Assembly: GCA_036873755.1 (NCBI GenBank)
Contig: JAVTVY010019589.1
Span: forward strand, 1 to 64,000
Reading direction: 5' to 3'
Source: Hanleya hanleyi
Lineage: Eukaryota > Mollusca > Polyplacophora > Lepidopleurida > Hanleyidae
DNA length: 64,000 bases
The notes below the pieces were generated by a model. It searched no databases. It saw only the letters and a program-made list of their open reading frames with translations, and was not told the DNA's origin. This document shows, piece by piece, positions 13,200-24,768 of the stretch (its first letter is position 1; every line of letters starts with the position of its first letter). A program made the translations under genes and the position numbers.

Positions 13200-14497
13200 C
13201 TAAGCTCAGCATCCCAGTAAGCTTGAAAAAACTTTCTCACATCAGCACATATATAGCTATACACTATACACAGAATCAACTTCATTATCCAGGGCTGCTA
13301 TAACCATTTCATCTGCTTCAGTATTTCCTTTTATGCCAGCATGACTAGGCAATCAACAAAACACCATATCAATCTATTGATCAAGTCTATACGGTAATAT
13401 AATTGTAGAATATTCAAGATGGTGCAACGAGTTGGAGATCCACTTTTAATCGCTTGAAGGCAGGACAGTGAATATGAGAATATGCCATTTTTCCTTTCAG
13501 TGGACCGAATACCTTCAAAAGTTGACAATAGAACTTTGGCTTCAGCAGTTTTACCAGGTAGTCGGAAGGTTTTCGTTTTGGAACTAAAAATAGTACGGTT
13601 TGAAAAAGTTTTCTCGCATCAGCACAGATATCGGTATACGGGATTCTAACAGAATCAACCTCATTATCCAGGGCTGCATTAGTCATGTCTGAGAGGTCAA
13701 GGGGAGAGGACAGTAGCGAAAATGGACTTTGTCACAAAATGACAGGTCAGTTTTTGAAGTCGTAGTGAAAACCTCGCTACTGTGAACAGATGTCTTTTTT
13801 CTGTCCTCAAATCGTGAATAAAATAGAATATCGAGCTTTTACCAGCTAGTCGAAAGGTTTTAGTTTTGGAACTAAATATAGTAGTACACGTTACTCTGTC
13901 ACCATCTTAGAACCATCCGTATAAATAGCCTGATGCGATCCATATTTTTCTCTCCGTAAATCTAATTCATGTGTATAGACGAACTGTCTTGTGTCTGCCT
14001 TCTTATATTTCGCCAGTGTGATATCCACTTCTGGTCTGGCTAACTGCCATGGTGGAATGGTGGCAGTTGTTAGGTAAAATTTGACCAAGATTAATACCAG
14101 CTGCCACAATGTGTGGCTAAGAGGTGAGATAATTGAGGGTTCTTTAAATACGAATCTACGTACTTATGGTTAAAAACGCAGTTATATGCAGGATTTGAAA
14201 GATTAGATCGCAAGTTTGTGATATATTGCAGTGATAATTTAGTTCTAAACGAACATCATCTGCTTCAAGATATATCCTATGTTTATGCATACTATAACTG
14301 TTTTTTTTTATTATTATATATAATTTGAACTAATGCTGTTATATGAAATAGGTCTTTGAATTATGGACGCTGGGATTCATGGACGACGACTGAATGATGA
14401 ATGACGGACCAGACGCTTGTAATATAAACTTTCTTTAGGGAGGTTGTAAACACTTCGAGGCAAAGTCTTAGTCATTGATATAGAATAGGGTCTAGCT
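13200..14497 (-). pseudogene. second copy of the LINE ORF2 3' half
   Basis: This block repeats 9,870-11,130 with a few percent differences and the same frame breaks. It includes the RNase H start (13891-14109, IYTDGSKMV, here with the catalytic Asp kept) and the FSYSLSCLQAIKSGS region (13331-13528). It ends where the Penelope-like sequence begins at ~14498. The pair is a local duplication or two insertions of one family. Confidence 0.7.
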
Positions 14498-15932
14498 TTG
14501 CCAAGTTGGACAATCCGCCATATTGACAGAAGTACTCTTCCCCAAGCAGAACAAGTACTGAGAAACCTCAATTCGCAAGAAGTTCTAGCAAATCTCCAGA
14601 GTAAATTCGTCATAGTCCCAGCAGACAAAGCTCCGAATAATATAATATTCATATGTAAATATTACTATTACCAGGTGCTGGTTAAAGAATTGAGTGTAGA
14701 CATATCTTCATCAAATACGTCTACTTACTCCCAAACTGCATTTACTCTGGAAGATTTATTTAACAATCACAAAAAGTTTCTCAGGGAAAGAGGTATTTGT
14801 CTTCCAACCAATCATAACGACATACCAAAAATATACTGGACTCCCAAAATGCATAAATCACCATACAAAGCTAGATTCATAGCTGGTTCTAGAAGCTGCA
14901 CCACCAAGCTTCTTTCAACCCTATTGACGAGGGCCCTTCAGGAGGTAAAAGCATTTTGGGAAAGGTATTGCGTCACTATTTCTAAGAACTCTGGCGTTGA
15001 ATGTATGTGGATATTGAAAAACTCAAAATGTCTTACGGAAGAGCTTGATGCTAAAGGTCACATACCGTACAGACATGTATCCACATGAGATTTCTCGACT
15101 CTCTATACTACAACCCCTCATCAGGACCTTATTGACCGTCTAAGTTCATTAATAGTAACTGTGTTCAAGAAAACTGATCGTAGATATATTAATGTCGGAA
15201 GCCATAAAGCATTCTTTAGCTCGACTACATACAAGAGATATCATTCATGGGATGTTTCTTTGTTTATAGAGTTGCTTGAATTTCTCATTAAAAATATCTA
15301 TGTGAAATTTGGCAACACAATATATCAGCAGCATATAGGTATTCCAATGGGTACTAATTGTGCACCCCTGTTGGCTGACCTGTATCTGTTCTCTTGAATA
15401 TGACTATATGCAGGCGCTTTCAAAAACCGATCCATTCAAAGCCCGTTCCTTCTCATTCACCAAACGCTATATAGACGATCTTCTCGCTGTGGATAATCGC
15501 TATATAAATGACGCAGTGAAGGATATATATCCACCTTCACTGAATTTGAAGGAAACTACAGATAGCCCTACAGGCACATCTTATTTAGATCCCTATCTCT
15601 ATAAAAATGAAGCGGGCATTCTCTCTCGTCGACTTTATGACAAAAGAGATGATTACAATTTCGACATCGTAAACTATCCCTTTTTGGATAGTAATATTCC
15701 AGTGGGACCTGCATATGGCGTATACATATCTCGCCTAGTAGCATTTGCTAGATCCTGTGTTCAATGTGATGATTTTAATCAACGTCACAAAACATTGTTG
15801 CAGAAACTTATAAAACAGGGCTATCCCACCAAGCGCCTCCACTCAAAGTTTCTCAAATTTGGCGATACTTATCGCATGCTGATAGCAAAATACGAACGTA
15901 GCGTGCAAGATCTATGGCGCTACGTTTCGTAA
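14498..15932 (+). pseudogene. Penelope-like (PLE-type) reverse transcriptase, one stop and one frameshift
   Basis: Three consecutive plus-strand pieces make one reverse transcriptase of about 475 residues. The N-terminal part has FVIVPADKAPNNIIFICKYY and IYWTPKMHKSPYKARFIAGS. An in-frame TGA at 15086-15088 interrupts just before DFSTLYTTTPHQDLI. The palm reads GIPMGTNCAPLLADLYLFS, then a one-base frameshift near 15,394, and then the catalytic box RYIDDLLAV. The C-terminal part has LYDKRDDYNFDIVNYPFLDS and AYGVYISRLVAFAR. This RT type lacks LINE endonuclease neighbours and resembles Penelope-like elements; no GIY-YIG domain is visible. A shorter copy lies at 60,847-61,183. Confidence 0.6.
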
Positions 15933-16250
15933 CTTATGTCTAATTCCGCTTAACCCGGGGCTAGGGGCCGTATGAACCCATGTACTTCAAGATCATCATG
16001 GTACTCATATGAACAGTCACAATCAAAGCGTGACTGAGATACATCATTCTTTAGATGACGACTTTACAACGAATATTATGGATTAAGAATACTGATCAGC
16101 GATACGGATTTGATATTTTTGGAACATCACGAGGTCTTGCCGGCATCATTGAAAACTGTTGACCGCTTCTCTCTTGCAGGAAACAAGCCTATGTTTATGT
16201 ATACTATGATTGTCTTTTTGAATTTGGTGCTAATACTGTTATATGGCAAT
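15933..16250 (+). repeat. 3' flank of the PLE-type element (also at 61,184-61,500; inverted at 17,400-17,790)
   Basis: The text after the RT stop (TTCCGCTTAACCCGGGGCTA, then TGTTGACCGCTTCTCTC) recurs downstream of the second RT fragment. A diverged copy lies in inverted orientation around 17,400-17,790, where GATCTCTAGCGCTACGTTCG and CCGCTCAACCCGGG can be read on the minus strand. It is probably the element's 3'UTR. Confidence 0.65.
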
Positions 16251-16440
16251 TTATATTTTTATAAGAACGTTAATCAAACAAGATGAAAATACTTTCTACA
16301 AAAACCGGAGACCATTTTCTGGACACCATTCTACATTCTATTTAGACAATGTTCTTTCAATGTTATGTATACCTTTTCTACTACACGATGTGTTGAAATA
16401 ATCTACACAGAGTGAACCATCAATGGATTTATTCAAGACT

Positions 16441-17150
16441 TCATCTGAGCTGTTGAATCTTGATTGGAGACAAGACTGGCATTTGCGAATTTGTATCGTC
16501 TAATTTTGACGAGATAACAGCGCTCTGAATCACCTGAACGGGAGTCGCTGTGAAGTCTACACTTCCAGTAGGATTAAAATCGGATTTCTGATCATTTAGC
16601 ATGATATCTGCACTTGTCACCATCAATGTCAATTTCGATATATCCGTCTGACACTGAACAACAACCATAATCTACCTCGTCAGGGAGACGAGGAAAGCGA
16701 TTTGAGGTATTCTCATTTTCTCCTGTGAGGCCTTGTTTTCCAGGACTGATATTTGTATTTTTGTGATGAGTTTCCCATCAGATCCTATTCGTTTCCAGAT
16801 GATTTCCACCTCACCCTGAGAGTCTCCGGCCGACAAAAAACTTTTCTGCTTGAGAGTTTCCGCAAGAAGTAACAGGAGTGGTTTCTAATGAATCATTTTC
16901 CTCATTTCTACTCTCATCATCTGAAGAGGGCTTTCTGAATTTCGGGCAGGTTCATTTCCAATGTCCTTACTCACCACAGTTTAGACACTCACCTTGAAAA
17001 GGACATTTCTATATCATGTGGTCTTCTGATCCACAAATGATACAAGTTTTAACTTACCCTCTGTACCATACAGGAAGTCTTTTCAACCTTCTATCAAACA
17101 CATACAACTCGTCCATTATTTCATGAACTCTGTCATAGCTATCAAATGAA
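16441..17150 (-). pseudogene. LINE ORF1 (gag-like, CCHC zinc knuckles) with several stops
   Basis: On the minus strand from ~17,150 down, a decayed frame reads LKRLPVWYRG, then two knuckles: CIICGSEDHMI*KC and CLNCGE*GHWK*TC, then PKFRKPSSDDE (asterisks are stops). It continues into DFNPTGSVDFTATPVQ at 16441-16668. Paired CCHC knuckles followed by an acidic tail are standard for the ORF1 of I/Jockey-type LINEs. Confidence 0.6.
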
Positions 17151-17164
17151 GTTCTAATGTCACT

Positions 17165-17209
17165 TGTCGCTATATAGTTGAAATATTGCTGAACGCGACG
17201 TTAAACCTT

Positions 17210-17246
<37 letters not shown>
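17165..17246 (-). repeat. CT microsatellite with a SINE-tail-like motif
   Basis: The sequence ATATTGCTGAACGCGACGTT then AAACCTTAATT runs into (CT)n at 17213-17246. The same motif, in inverse orientation next to (GA)n, is at 33,489-33,590 and 55,750-55,820, and a copy without the long microsatellite is at 27,560-27,592. The repeated link of one motif with a CT/GA tract marks it as the 3' tail of a dispersed element. Confidence 0.7.
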
Positions 17247-17248
<2 letters not shown>

Positions 17249-17799
17249 GTCACTTTCTGGCAGACATAACTGAGGCTGAAATACATTATATGTAGGTCAC
17301 CCCCAGTACAGGCTTTGACACGATGCCTTCCTAGGCTACCAAAATGTCTATCGGTTCATCAATAAATTTAGAACTCTTTTCTGGTACCAAGCATCAAATC
17401 CGACATTCAATATTCAACCGTCGTCGATAAAAGACTTTTCGCGTCAATATTTCGTGTGGCAGTTACCATCAGTTTCAAATATGTATGAAAAAACCCCACA
17501 AGACGGTTTTCTACAAGAGAGAAGCGGTCAACAGGTTTCAATGATGTCAGCAAGACATGATTATGTTCTATAGATATAATCCTAATCACTGACCATTATT
17601 CTTTACCGAAATGAATTCCAGGTCGTCTCCAGAGTGTGTATATCAGTCACACTTTGAATGTGAGTGTTAATGTGAACATGTGAAACGCATGATATCCCGG
17701 GTTGAGCGGAATTAGACACAGGTTGCGAACGTAGCGCTAGAGATCTTGTCGACTCGATCATTCTTGTGCAGGTGCAAGTCCGTAGGGTGCACTCCACAC

Positions 17800-18464
17800 T
17801 TGCCACAGTTTCGTACAAATGGCCCCTCCGTAATTTTATAATCAGGAAGGTCGCCCGATTTTGACAGCATGGTAATTCTTCTTATCTTTCTACTAACTTA
17901 TATCTATAGTATCATCCTGCTGGACGTAACCATTTCTCCAAGCGAGGCTGTAACAATTGCTTGTTGATCGCACCCACTCGCCACTACAGAGTTAATCGTG
18001 TCCGGAATTGAATATCTGGCGGACCAAAATCCGCACTTTTTCGGGAAGCGAAAATGATGATTCCTTTATGGCGATAAAATTTTACAAGAAACGAGTAGGT
18101 CGACCCCCTGTTTTTTTCGCCATTTTAAATTGTCCTTTGGACTGGAAACAATTTAACATACATAAGAAGAAAATCGTTTCATACGTTTTCTCTGGGTTGC
18201 GGGTAGAATTTGACACATTTTCATATATTTTATGGAGTTTTTCAGAAAAGTTGAAGAAGGTTTAAGGAGGATTGGACGTCTTTCCTGTTCAATTACAATA
18301 GCTCACAAGTCTCCTGAAATAATGGCACGAGTGTGCCCATTTAGAAAATATTTACTTTTACAGGGTTTTTGTTAAAGATTTTACATCTATTTAAGGCCGA
18401 AGATCCGAACCCATGCCTGCTTTCTTTAAATACAAATCTACATTTTGCTTCTTAAAATCCTACA
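17800..18464. other. no gene recognised
   Basis: The 85-codon plus-strand frame at 18008-18265 has no recognisable domain or splice context. I see no repeat shared with the rest of the window here. Confidence 0.3.
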
Positions 18465-19301
18465 AACCAAGAGCCTTCGTGCCCTGCAGCTTTCAGGCAG
18501 TCTATATGGGATAGAAACGTTAATTGTTGGTCCAACAAGATCGGTAAAATTTTACTTCTCTCATTGCCTTGACAGTTCAATATAAGAAAAGTTCTGGATC
18601 ATTGTGAGTTAAATAAATCTTATTCAGACAATGTTGTTACGTTCCCTCAATGGTATGCATACCATTTCCACTACACGATATGTTGAAATCATTTACAAAG
18701 AGTGAAACATCAATAGAGTTTTGAAACTTCGGCTATATGCTATTAATTTTGATACTAAACAGAATATGCTGCCTCGCGGGACACGGGCATGATATTGATT
18801 AAAATAATCAGATAATGTTGAACCTACACGGTCCTGGAATTGTCTTAAAATCGTTTAAAAACCGGGATTTAAAGAGGGATGAACGAACTCTTAATCCCAT
18901 AGTGCGGATAGTGTGAAGATATTTCAAGCAAGCATAGATCGTTCGATTATCGACGCGGATATCACCCATTAAACATGGTTTACATGATTTCCACGTGAAA
19001 GCGCCCGTCACCAAAAACACCCTTTTCCGCACAAAAGTCACCCCACATTTTTTCGTAGACCATATATTAGCATCCTGGTTTTTTTTCTATTCCTTCGTTT
19101 AATCTCCGGGAACACACCAATAATAGAGAAGATGAGTTTTAAGTGCGAATTATTTTGCTCCGGAATTTATAAACCTGATCAAAACGGGAAATTCGAAATT
19201 CTCAAGAAGAAAAGTAGCATTTTACTGAAAAGCACACTAGTTTGAAACATCTGTAGAAAAGATATTCATTTGACAGGAACTGTATACATTGGCCAAAACA
19301 A
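18465..19301 (-). pseudogene. LINE RT fragment; partial unit 0 of the tandem array (part 1)
   Basis: Nearly identical to 36,478-37,314 and 61,825-62,610. On the minus strand, 18808-19041 encodes an RT segment (CLKYLHTIRTMGLRVRSSLF). The matching region at 61,978-62,274 extends into NQDQGVPQGSI, an RT palm motif, which fixes the identity. The CACTG transposon interrupts it at 19,302; the sequence resumes at 24,778. Confidence 0.75.
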
Positions 19302-19311
19302 CACTGTTAGA

Positions 19312-19670
19312 ATTTTTGGGTCGGACCGACCCAATAATGTTGGGTCAATGGGCTTCCGACCCAAAAAATACTAGTCAGAAATTTTGGGTCAACTATTTTG
19401 ACCCAACATTATTAGGTCACCACTCTTTTGGGTCGCTCCCCGACCCAATATTCTTGGGTTAAAATCTTGGTGATTAGCATTGACCCTAATTGGTCAACTA
19501 GTTTGTTACTCCCACCACATATTTACACCGTTAGAATTATCTGATCGCACCGACCACTTTTTTTTGGTCGACAGGTACCCGACTAGAAAAACACGTCGAA
19601 ATTTCCTAGTCAAGAGTCGAAATTTCCTAGTCAAGATTGACGACTAGTATGTTCTTAGTCACCACCTCTA
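19312..19670. repeat. left subterminal array of GGGTCG/CGACCC palindromes
   Basis: The first 150 bp contain about ten copies of TTGGGTC or GACCCAA in alternating orientation (for example TTGGGTCGGACCGACCCAA at ~19,316). More diverged GGTCGA/TAGTC copies reach 19,670. In CACTA-type elements, short subterminal repeats are transposase binding sites; that role is inferred here. Confidence 0.75.
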
Positions 19671-20808
19671 AATCTGAATACTCTCCATGAGCCGCGGAGC
19701 ACATATGTGGGGAGGGAAGGCTGATCTGTATACCGGCCATGTTAAATGTTGGGCTGGTGCTATCTAATATAGGACTTATAACATTATAACATTTCGGGCT
19801 CCGCGGTCCCTGCTCTCTTGATCAGATTTCCAACCATGCATATTCTAACTGATCTGCTTTACTGCTCCAACTAAAATTCCAATCCAGGTTATAGCAGATA
19901 ATCAGTCACTTGTCATGTTTGAAATAGTAAGGCCTGATTTATCACTGGTCATTTTGACATGTTTTAAAAAGAATAACTAAACCGGCATACATGTATACAA
20001 AACAGGTCCCCTGAGCTCAGGTCATCATGCAGTTTGATATCTGGCCCCGGGGCCGATCTGTCGGGGCCAGGATCATAATAGCGGAACGTAAGCTTGGATA
20101 TCCCTCGGAGATGCCCCTGGAAGTCCGAATCATGAGCTTGGATATTCCCTGCAGATACGGTCACGGACAAGACTTGTGTTTTGGCAGTGATTAACTTATT
20201 TATGTTCGAAGCATTTAAAAATGTGTACGCATTCATAATATTACATGTAGTTTGTCAGGAAATAAAATGCGCTCATTGTGTCCACCTATATTCTGCGAAA
20301 AGGTCGACGTGGTCGATGCAAAAAGAATGTGAAACTCACTCCACTTGTCATTTTTTTTTTTTTTTTTTAATATATACAATTGTTCAGGCGCGAGCGGTCA
20401 CCGCCGGGGTCTAACTACGGGTTCCTAATTACAGGGAGCAGTCGGGATCGCCTAAATAAACTGACCCTGGCGAGGCTAGACGATCGACTGTGTGCCTTTA
20501 AAATCCGATTGGCCTGATCCTATTGTTTTATTAACGTCGGAAACCACCGAACACAAAACGGGCACCCCCGAACAAAAAAGTAATCACGTGACTCAGGCGC
20601 CATATTTGACTTTTCTGTTGCCACTTCGGTCTTCGCTGTTCACGTCAAGTTTTCTGGTTTTATTCAAAATTCTACAACAATCATAGTTTTGTACATGCAG
20701 AATATTTACTTCCAAGTTTGGGACGCGTTGTAATTACTGCAATGGACGGGCTATCCACTCGGACAGTCGATGAAACTGATTTTGTGTCGCTGACCAGTAC
20801 AAAAGATT

Positions 20809-23326
20809 ATGGCCGACATGTTCAGAGAGGTGAGTATGGGGTTCGATAAGGGGGAATTGCCTGTGGCAGCCAGTGTCTGGCCGTGGCAGGCCGGCTTAAA
20901 TACACTGATTACGTGTTCTATACACAAAATTACAACTATCTGTGGATGTAACTATAATATTTATACAGTTCTCCTTTTATCTAGTAATTTTATAAGCATA
21001 AATTAGTTATTATAATGCATGAGTCAAGCGAAACCAACACCCCCCCCCCCCCAACCTCGGGGTTTAGTGGGGACTTAGCAAATGAGAGTTGTTAAAATGC
21101 TTCAACATGTTCAATGCCCCACCCCCTGGGGCAAAACATTGAAATGAATCCCCACCTTAACCTCAACCAAATACAATTTACGTCCAATCCCTAGGTAAAA
21201 GAAATATTAACTGAATCCCAACATAAACACTCAAACAGGACTGAAAACGTGTGAAAGCGTCACTCTCTGGGGCGTAAGCATGTTGTGAAGCCCCAGGTAA
21301 TCCCCCACTAAGCCCGACCCTTGCCCGAGGTTGGGGGGTGGGGACTTCGTTTGACTCGTGCATAATGCCCAGGATCGTCAATTTCCTCTTACTCGCTCAA
21401 AACCATGCAACAGTCTAAATAATAGCAAAAAGGTCAAACGGAAGCTAGGCCGGCTTATTGATTGTGATTTATGCATAAGAATTATTGTGGATCTCATTAT
21501 AATATATATTTATGTATTATCTACAGGCAATTTTGCTGTTGTAAGAGCATACCATGTAGTTATTTACACCTTTATTTTTATATTTGTGTGTTTATTATGA
21601 CCAGCTGTCCTGACATGTGTAAAATAAACTGTTTATTTTACACATGTCAGGGCAGCTCGTCTTATTTTGTCATTGTATGGTTCATTATTGTTAATTTCTT
21701 ATGGGACGGTCCAATTGTGATACCGTGGCAGGCCGGCTTATTTACATTGATTACATGCTCAATTTTATCATGTGTGTGTATGTCAATTATTGTTACTTCC
21801 TATAAAGCCAAGGATTTAATGATGCATATTATGGTTGTTTTTAGCATATATATATTTGATCACAATTACCAGACCACATTGAATAGCCTGTATTTTGGTG
21901 TAAGGCTTTACTTAACATTGATATTTTCTCATTTCAGATGCTGAATGAATTTTCACTCGTAACCCCAGAGGTGGCTGGCTACATGACATTCAGCTCCAAA
22001 CTAGAGTCCGTTCTTGGTCAGCTTATAGACGAAACATGTACAAAGGCAACTTCCTATCCAAGAAGCCATCCCTTGGTCAAACTGGTGGCCACGATTCCAT
22101 ATTTGAACACCGATCTCAATTTCAACATGGGTAGGTTAACTAATCAATTTTATTGTATCACTAACAGTATGGTTGTCCCCTGACGCCCGTAGGGCTAAAG
22201 GGGGACTATAGTATTGGGGTCCGTCCGTCCGTGTCCGGAAACCGGACAATAACTTAAGGAAAACTAAACGGATTCTTTTCAAATTTGGTATGTGGGTACC
22301 TAACCTTGCCCCAAGATCACGCTGATCCGCATATAGGTGGCGCCACCTGGGGGCCAATTTTGTTTCCAGGCAATAACTTTCGAAAAATTGAACAGATTCT
22401 TTTTAAATTTTGTGTGTGGGTACTTTGCCGCAAGATCTCACTTGGAATTGTTTTCATGCTGACCCGCCTATAGGTGGCGCCACCTGTGGGCCAAGTTAAA
22501 ATTTTGTTCTCATACAATATTTTCTGAAATCCTGACCGGATTAGGACAAATTCGATAATTGTGGGCACCTTGCCTCTGGATCTCACTTGGGTTTGCTCCG
22601 CATGCCGGGTACCGGAAGTTACGGTTCCAAGTCAAATCAATTGTTCTAACGTCGGGGGGGGGGCCTCGGTAACCGAGTGGTGGCGCTTCGCTGGTGACCG
22701 CTAGCCACACACCGCTGAACCGGCACGGGTTCGAGCCCAGCTGGTCCATGTGTGAATGTTTGTCAGTTACTTGCCGAAGGGTGGTGGTTCTCTCCGGGTA
22801 CTCCGGCTTCCTCCACCAACCAAACGGACTGTCACCATATGAGTGAAACAAACTTGAGTGTGACATTAAGCCAAATTCTCTCCCTCCCTTTTCCAACGTC
22901 GGGGGACTTGAACCCTCGGGTTTTCATTAATATCAATTTTCTAGTGTGTTCTTGTACACACTCTCTGTTAACACAACATTTCAGTCTCCACAATTCTGTA
23001 GTACATGTAGATGAAGATCTGGCTAGTTATTTTGTACATATCCTTGGGTGAACATGTTACATGTACTTGTAGCGTGTCTCTGTCAATGTGTTTTGAAGCC
23101 TTATAATATTGCCGTAAAAATTTTTAAAAATGTACCGCTACTTGTTTTACCAAGGTTATATTTTGAGTATTCATATGTTTTAGACGTGAACCTGATCGGA
23201 GCTTTGACAGGCCTGGTGTATCTTCTTCCAACCACATCCAAGAAAGACTGGGATGCCCACCGATATCTAATGGACGGTTGCGGAACAAACACCACCACAG
23301 AGGAGATTTCAAGATGCCATTGCTGA
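20809..23326 (+). CDS. three-exon gene of unknown function inside the CACTG element
   Basis: Exons 20809-20829, 21938-22130 and 23184-23326 join in frame to 118 codons plus a stop. The donors are GAG|GTGAGT and ATGG|GTAGGT; the acceptors are TTTCTCATTTCAG and CATATGTTTTAG. The product begins MADMFREMLNEF and includes HPLVKLVATIPYLNTD and LIGALTGLVYLLPTTSKKDW. After ~23,310 coding-like sequence continues one frame over (DAIADRHHPFIMVFGTASV, SKILVYVD) with several stops until ~23,570. The true C-terminus was therefore probably longer and has been lost to a frameshift. That tail recalls C-terminal segments of uncharacterised transposon-linked proteins in aquatic invertebrates, from general familiarity only. 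I do not recognise a function. An upstream ATG at 20742 meets a stop after splicing. Confidence 0.55.
21017..21363. mobile_element. MITE with long inverted ends
   Basis: The ends are inverted copies: GCATGAGTCAAGCGAA at the left and TTCGTTTGACTCGTGCAT at the right. Inside them are matching C-rich/G-rich arms that contain CCAACCTCGG and a TTAGTGGGG / CCCCACTAA pair. It is about 347 bp, non-coding and able to fold into a long hairpin. It sits in the first intron of the gene carried by the CACTG element. Confidence 0.7.
21500..21800 (+). repeat. sequence shared with 27,222-27,420 and partly 20,870-20,920
   Basis: The block TTGTAAGAGCATACCATGTA through ACCGTGGCAGGCCGGCTTA occurs inside both transposons of unit 0 (the CACTG element and the Kolobok-like element). 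The GTGGCAGGCCGGCTTA part also occurs at ~20,882. The two DNA transposons therefore share an older internal sequence. Confidence 0.65.
21602..21656. repeat. near-perfect 55-bp hairpin inserted in a duplicated sequence
   Basis: The arms AGCTGTCCTGACATGTGTAA and its complement near 21,637-21,656 continue through AAATAAAC/GTTTATTT to a one-base loop. A related sequence at 27,222-27,420 lacks it: text before and after the hairpin (GTGTGTTTAT ... GTCATTGTATGG) is joined there. It is therefore an insertion of a tiny palindromic element. Confidence 0.75.
22175..22610 (+). repeat. tandem repeat with GTCCGTCCGTCC head and AGGTGGCGCCACCT palindromes
   Basis: After GGGGGACTATAGTATTGGGG and a CCGT run, a ~135-bp unit repeats about three times. 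It has AATAACTTNNGRAAAA, TGTGGGTAC, a 'caagatctcacttg' block and the 14-bp palindrome AGGTGGCGCCACCT at 22335-22348 and 22472-22485. It lies in an intron of the carried gene. Confidence 0.7.
22659..22894 (+). mobile_element. tRNA-derived SINE with an 11-bp target duplication
   Basis: The head has an A-box-like TAACCGAGTGG and a B box GGTTCGAGCCC (22728-22738), as in Pol III tRNA promoters. A central domain reads TCTCTCCGGGTACTCCGGCT then TCCTCCACC, a block I associate with tRNA SINEs in many molluscs. The copy is flanked by AACGTCGGGGG at 22648-22658 and 22895-22905. Length is 236 bp. Confidence 0.8.
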
Positions 23327-23574
23327 TCGGCACCATCCGTTCATCATGGTATTTGGGACGGCCAGCGTCATCTCCAAGATTCTGGTCTATGTCGACTAAG
23401 TGCCAGTGGTTGCCTGTTCGAGCATCTCCAAAGCCCTGTATATCCTACTGGCATACTAATTTGTGCTGAATGTCCAGTCTTGGAGTTATTCCAACTGAGT
23501 TGTCTGGGATTACCTATGAGGCGACCTCAAATCCGTGTCCGAGAATGTTTGAGGAAGTTGGGCATTGACAGTTG

Positions 23575-24540
23575 AGAATAAGGGGCACATGCTGCTTTGG
23601 AATTCAAATGAATATGGATGGAGCTTTCCCCACTGTGGTGTGTAGTTGTACTACATATGAAATTGCATGAGCAATGGTCTTTTTCATTCCTGGATTTGTG
23701 TATCAACCCAGTGATATTTTTACTTCGCATAAAGTCCTTGAGAAACAGTTTTTTGGGGTAATTTCTGGAGCACTGCGATTAACTCCATTTGTGCAACAAC
23801 ACATTCCAATTGTGATTTTACAAGTACATGAACTGTGATTCTTCATTCGAATTGTGCTTGCTGTGAAGAAGTGTGATACTTGGAGAACATTTTGGTATAT
23901 GATATTGGCCATCAACTGTATCGCCTATTTAGTAATCAGATCACCTGTGATTCTATGAAAAAGGGTAGCTGAACATATGTCACCCCCTTAACTGGCAACT
24001 TGTGGACAGACTGAACCATCACTGTTTGATTTGTGCCGTAATTTGTTTTTTATATCTTTGTGATGAACTGGAGAGTTCTGGACACACTGAGAGCCATCAC
24101 TGTTTTACACGTTTTCTCACACCATGAATTAGTGGATATAATTTTATAGATGTACCTTTATAGCCTCTTTGGTGAAGTCTGTGATTTTGTTATATGCATC
24201 TTTGAGCTATTTTATATGTATACATGTATAATACATGTGAAAATGTGATGACATCCATGAGGTATCCTTAAATTATGATGAATCAATGCTTTACTTATTG
24301 AAAATATATTTTCACATGTGTATTAAAATTTGAAGTCTTTTTCTTGTCATTTAGCAGTCTTGTGATTCGACCCTGGTACAAAGTAGTATGGTGGATAGTC
24401 TATCAGCGTTGAATCAATTCGCTCATTAAATGCAGAGCCATACATCTCCAGGCCGTGCATAACATTTTGCCCTCCTTGAAATGCCAATTTTTTGCTTGAA
24501 TTCAGCGAAGGGCGAACCCAAAATATCCATGTCGATTACG
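23575..24540. other. 3' region of the carried gene; no further coding seen
   Basis: A/T-rich sequence with no sustained reading frame or splice pairs. It could be the 3'UTR and flank of the decayed gene. Confidence 0.35.
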
Positions 24541-24544
24541 ACCC

Positions 24545-24768
24545 CAAAAATGCCGTCCAGTGAATATGGGTCAAATCGACCCAATAATTTTAGGTCATTA
24601 CGACCCAAATTCATTGGGTCGGAATGACCCAAAAATTCCGACCCAATGATTTTGGGTCAAATCGACCCAAAACTTTTGACCCAACAACTTTGGGTCCGTC
24701 ATGTCTGTACCCAATATCTTTGGGTCGAATTCGACTAGTATTTTTTGGGTCGATTCGACCCAATCCTT
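24545..24768. repeat. right subterminal array of GGGTCG/CGACCC palindromes
   Basis: About fourteen copies of (T)TGGGTC or GACCCAA in mixed orientation with 8-20 bp spacing, for example CGACCCAAATTCATTGGGTCG at ~24,600. It mirrors the array at the left end and ends in the inverted terminus CTTCTAACAGTG. Confidence 0.8.

Noticed and set aside
20742..20829. Upstream ATG (MDGLSTRTVDETDF...) as the start of the gene in the CACTG element.
   Set aside because: It leaves the exon in phase 1 and meets TGA immediately after splicing to 21,938; the ATG at 20,809 gives phase 0 and an open frame.
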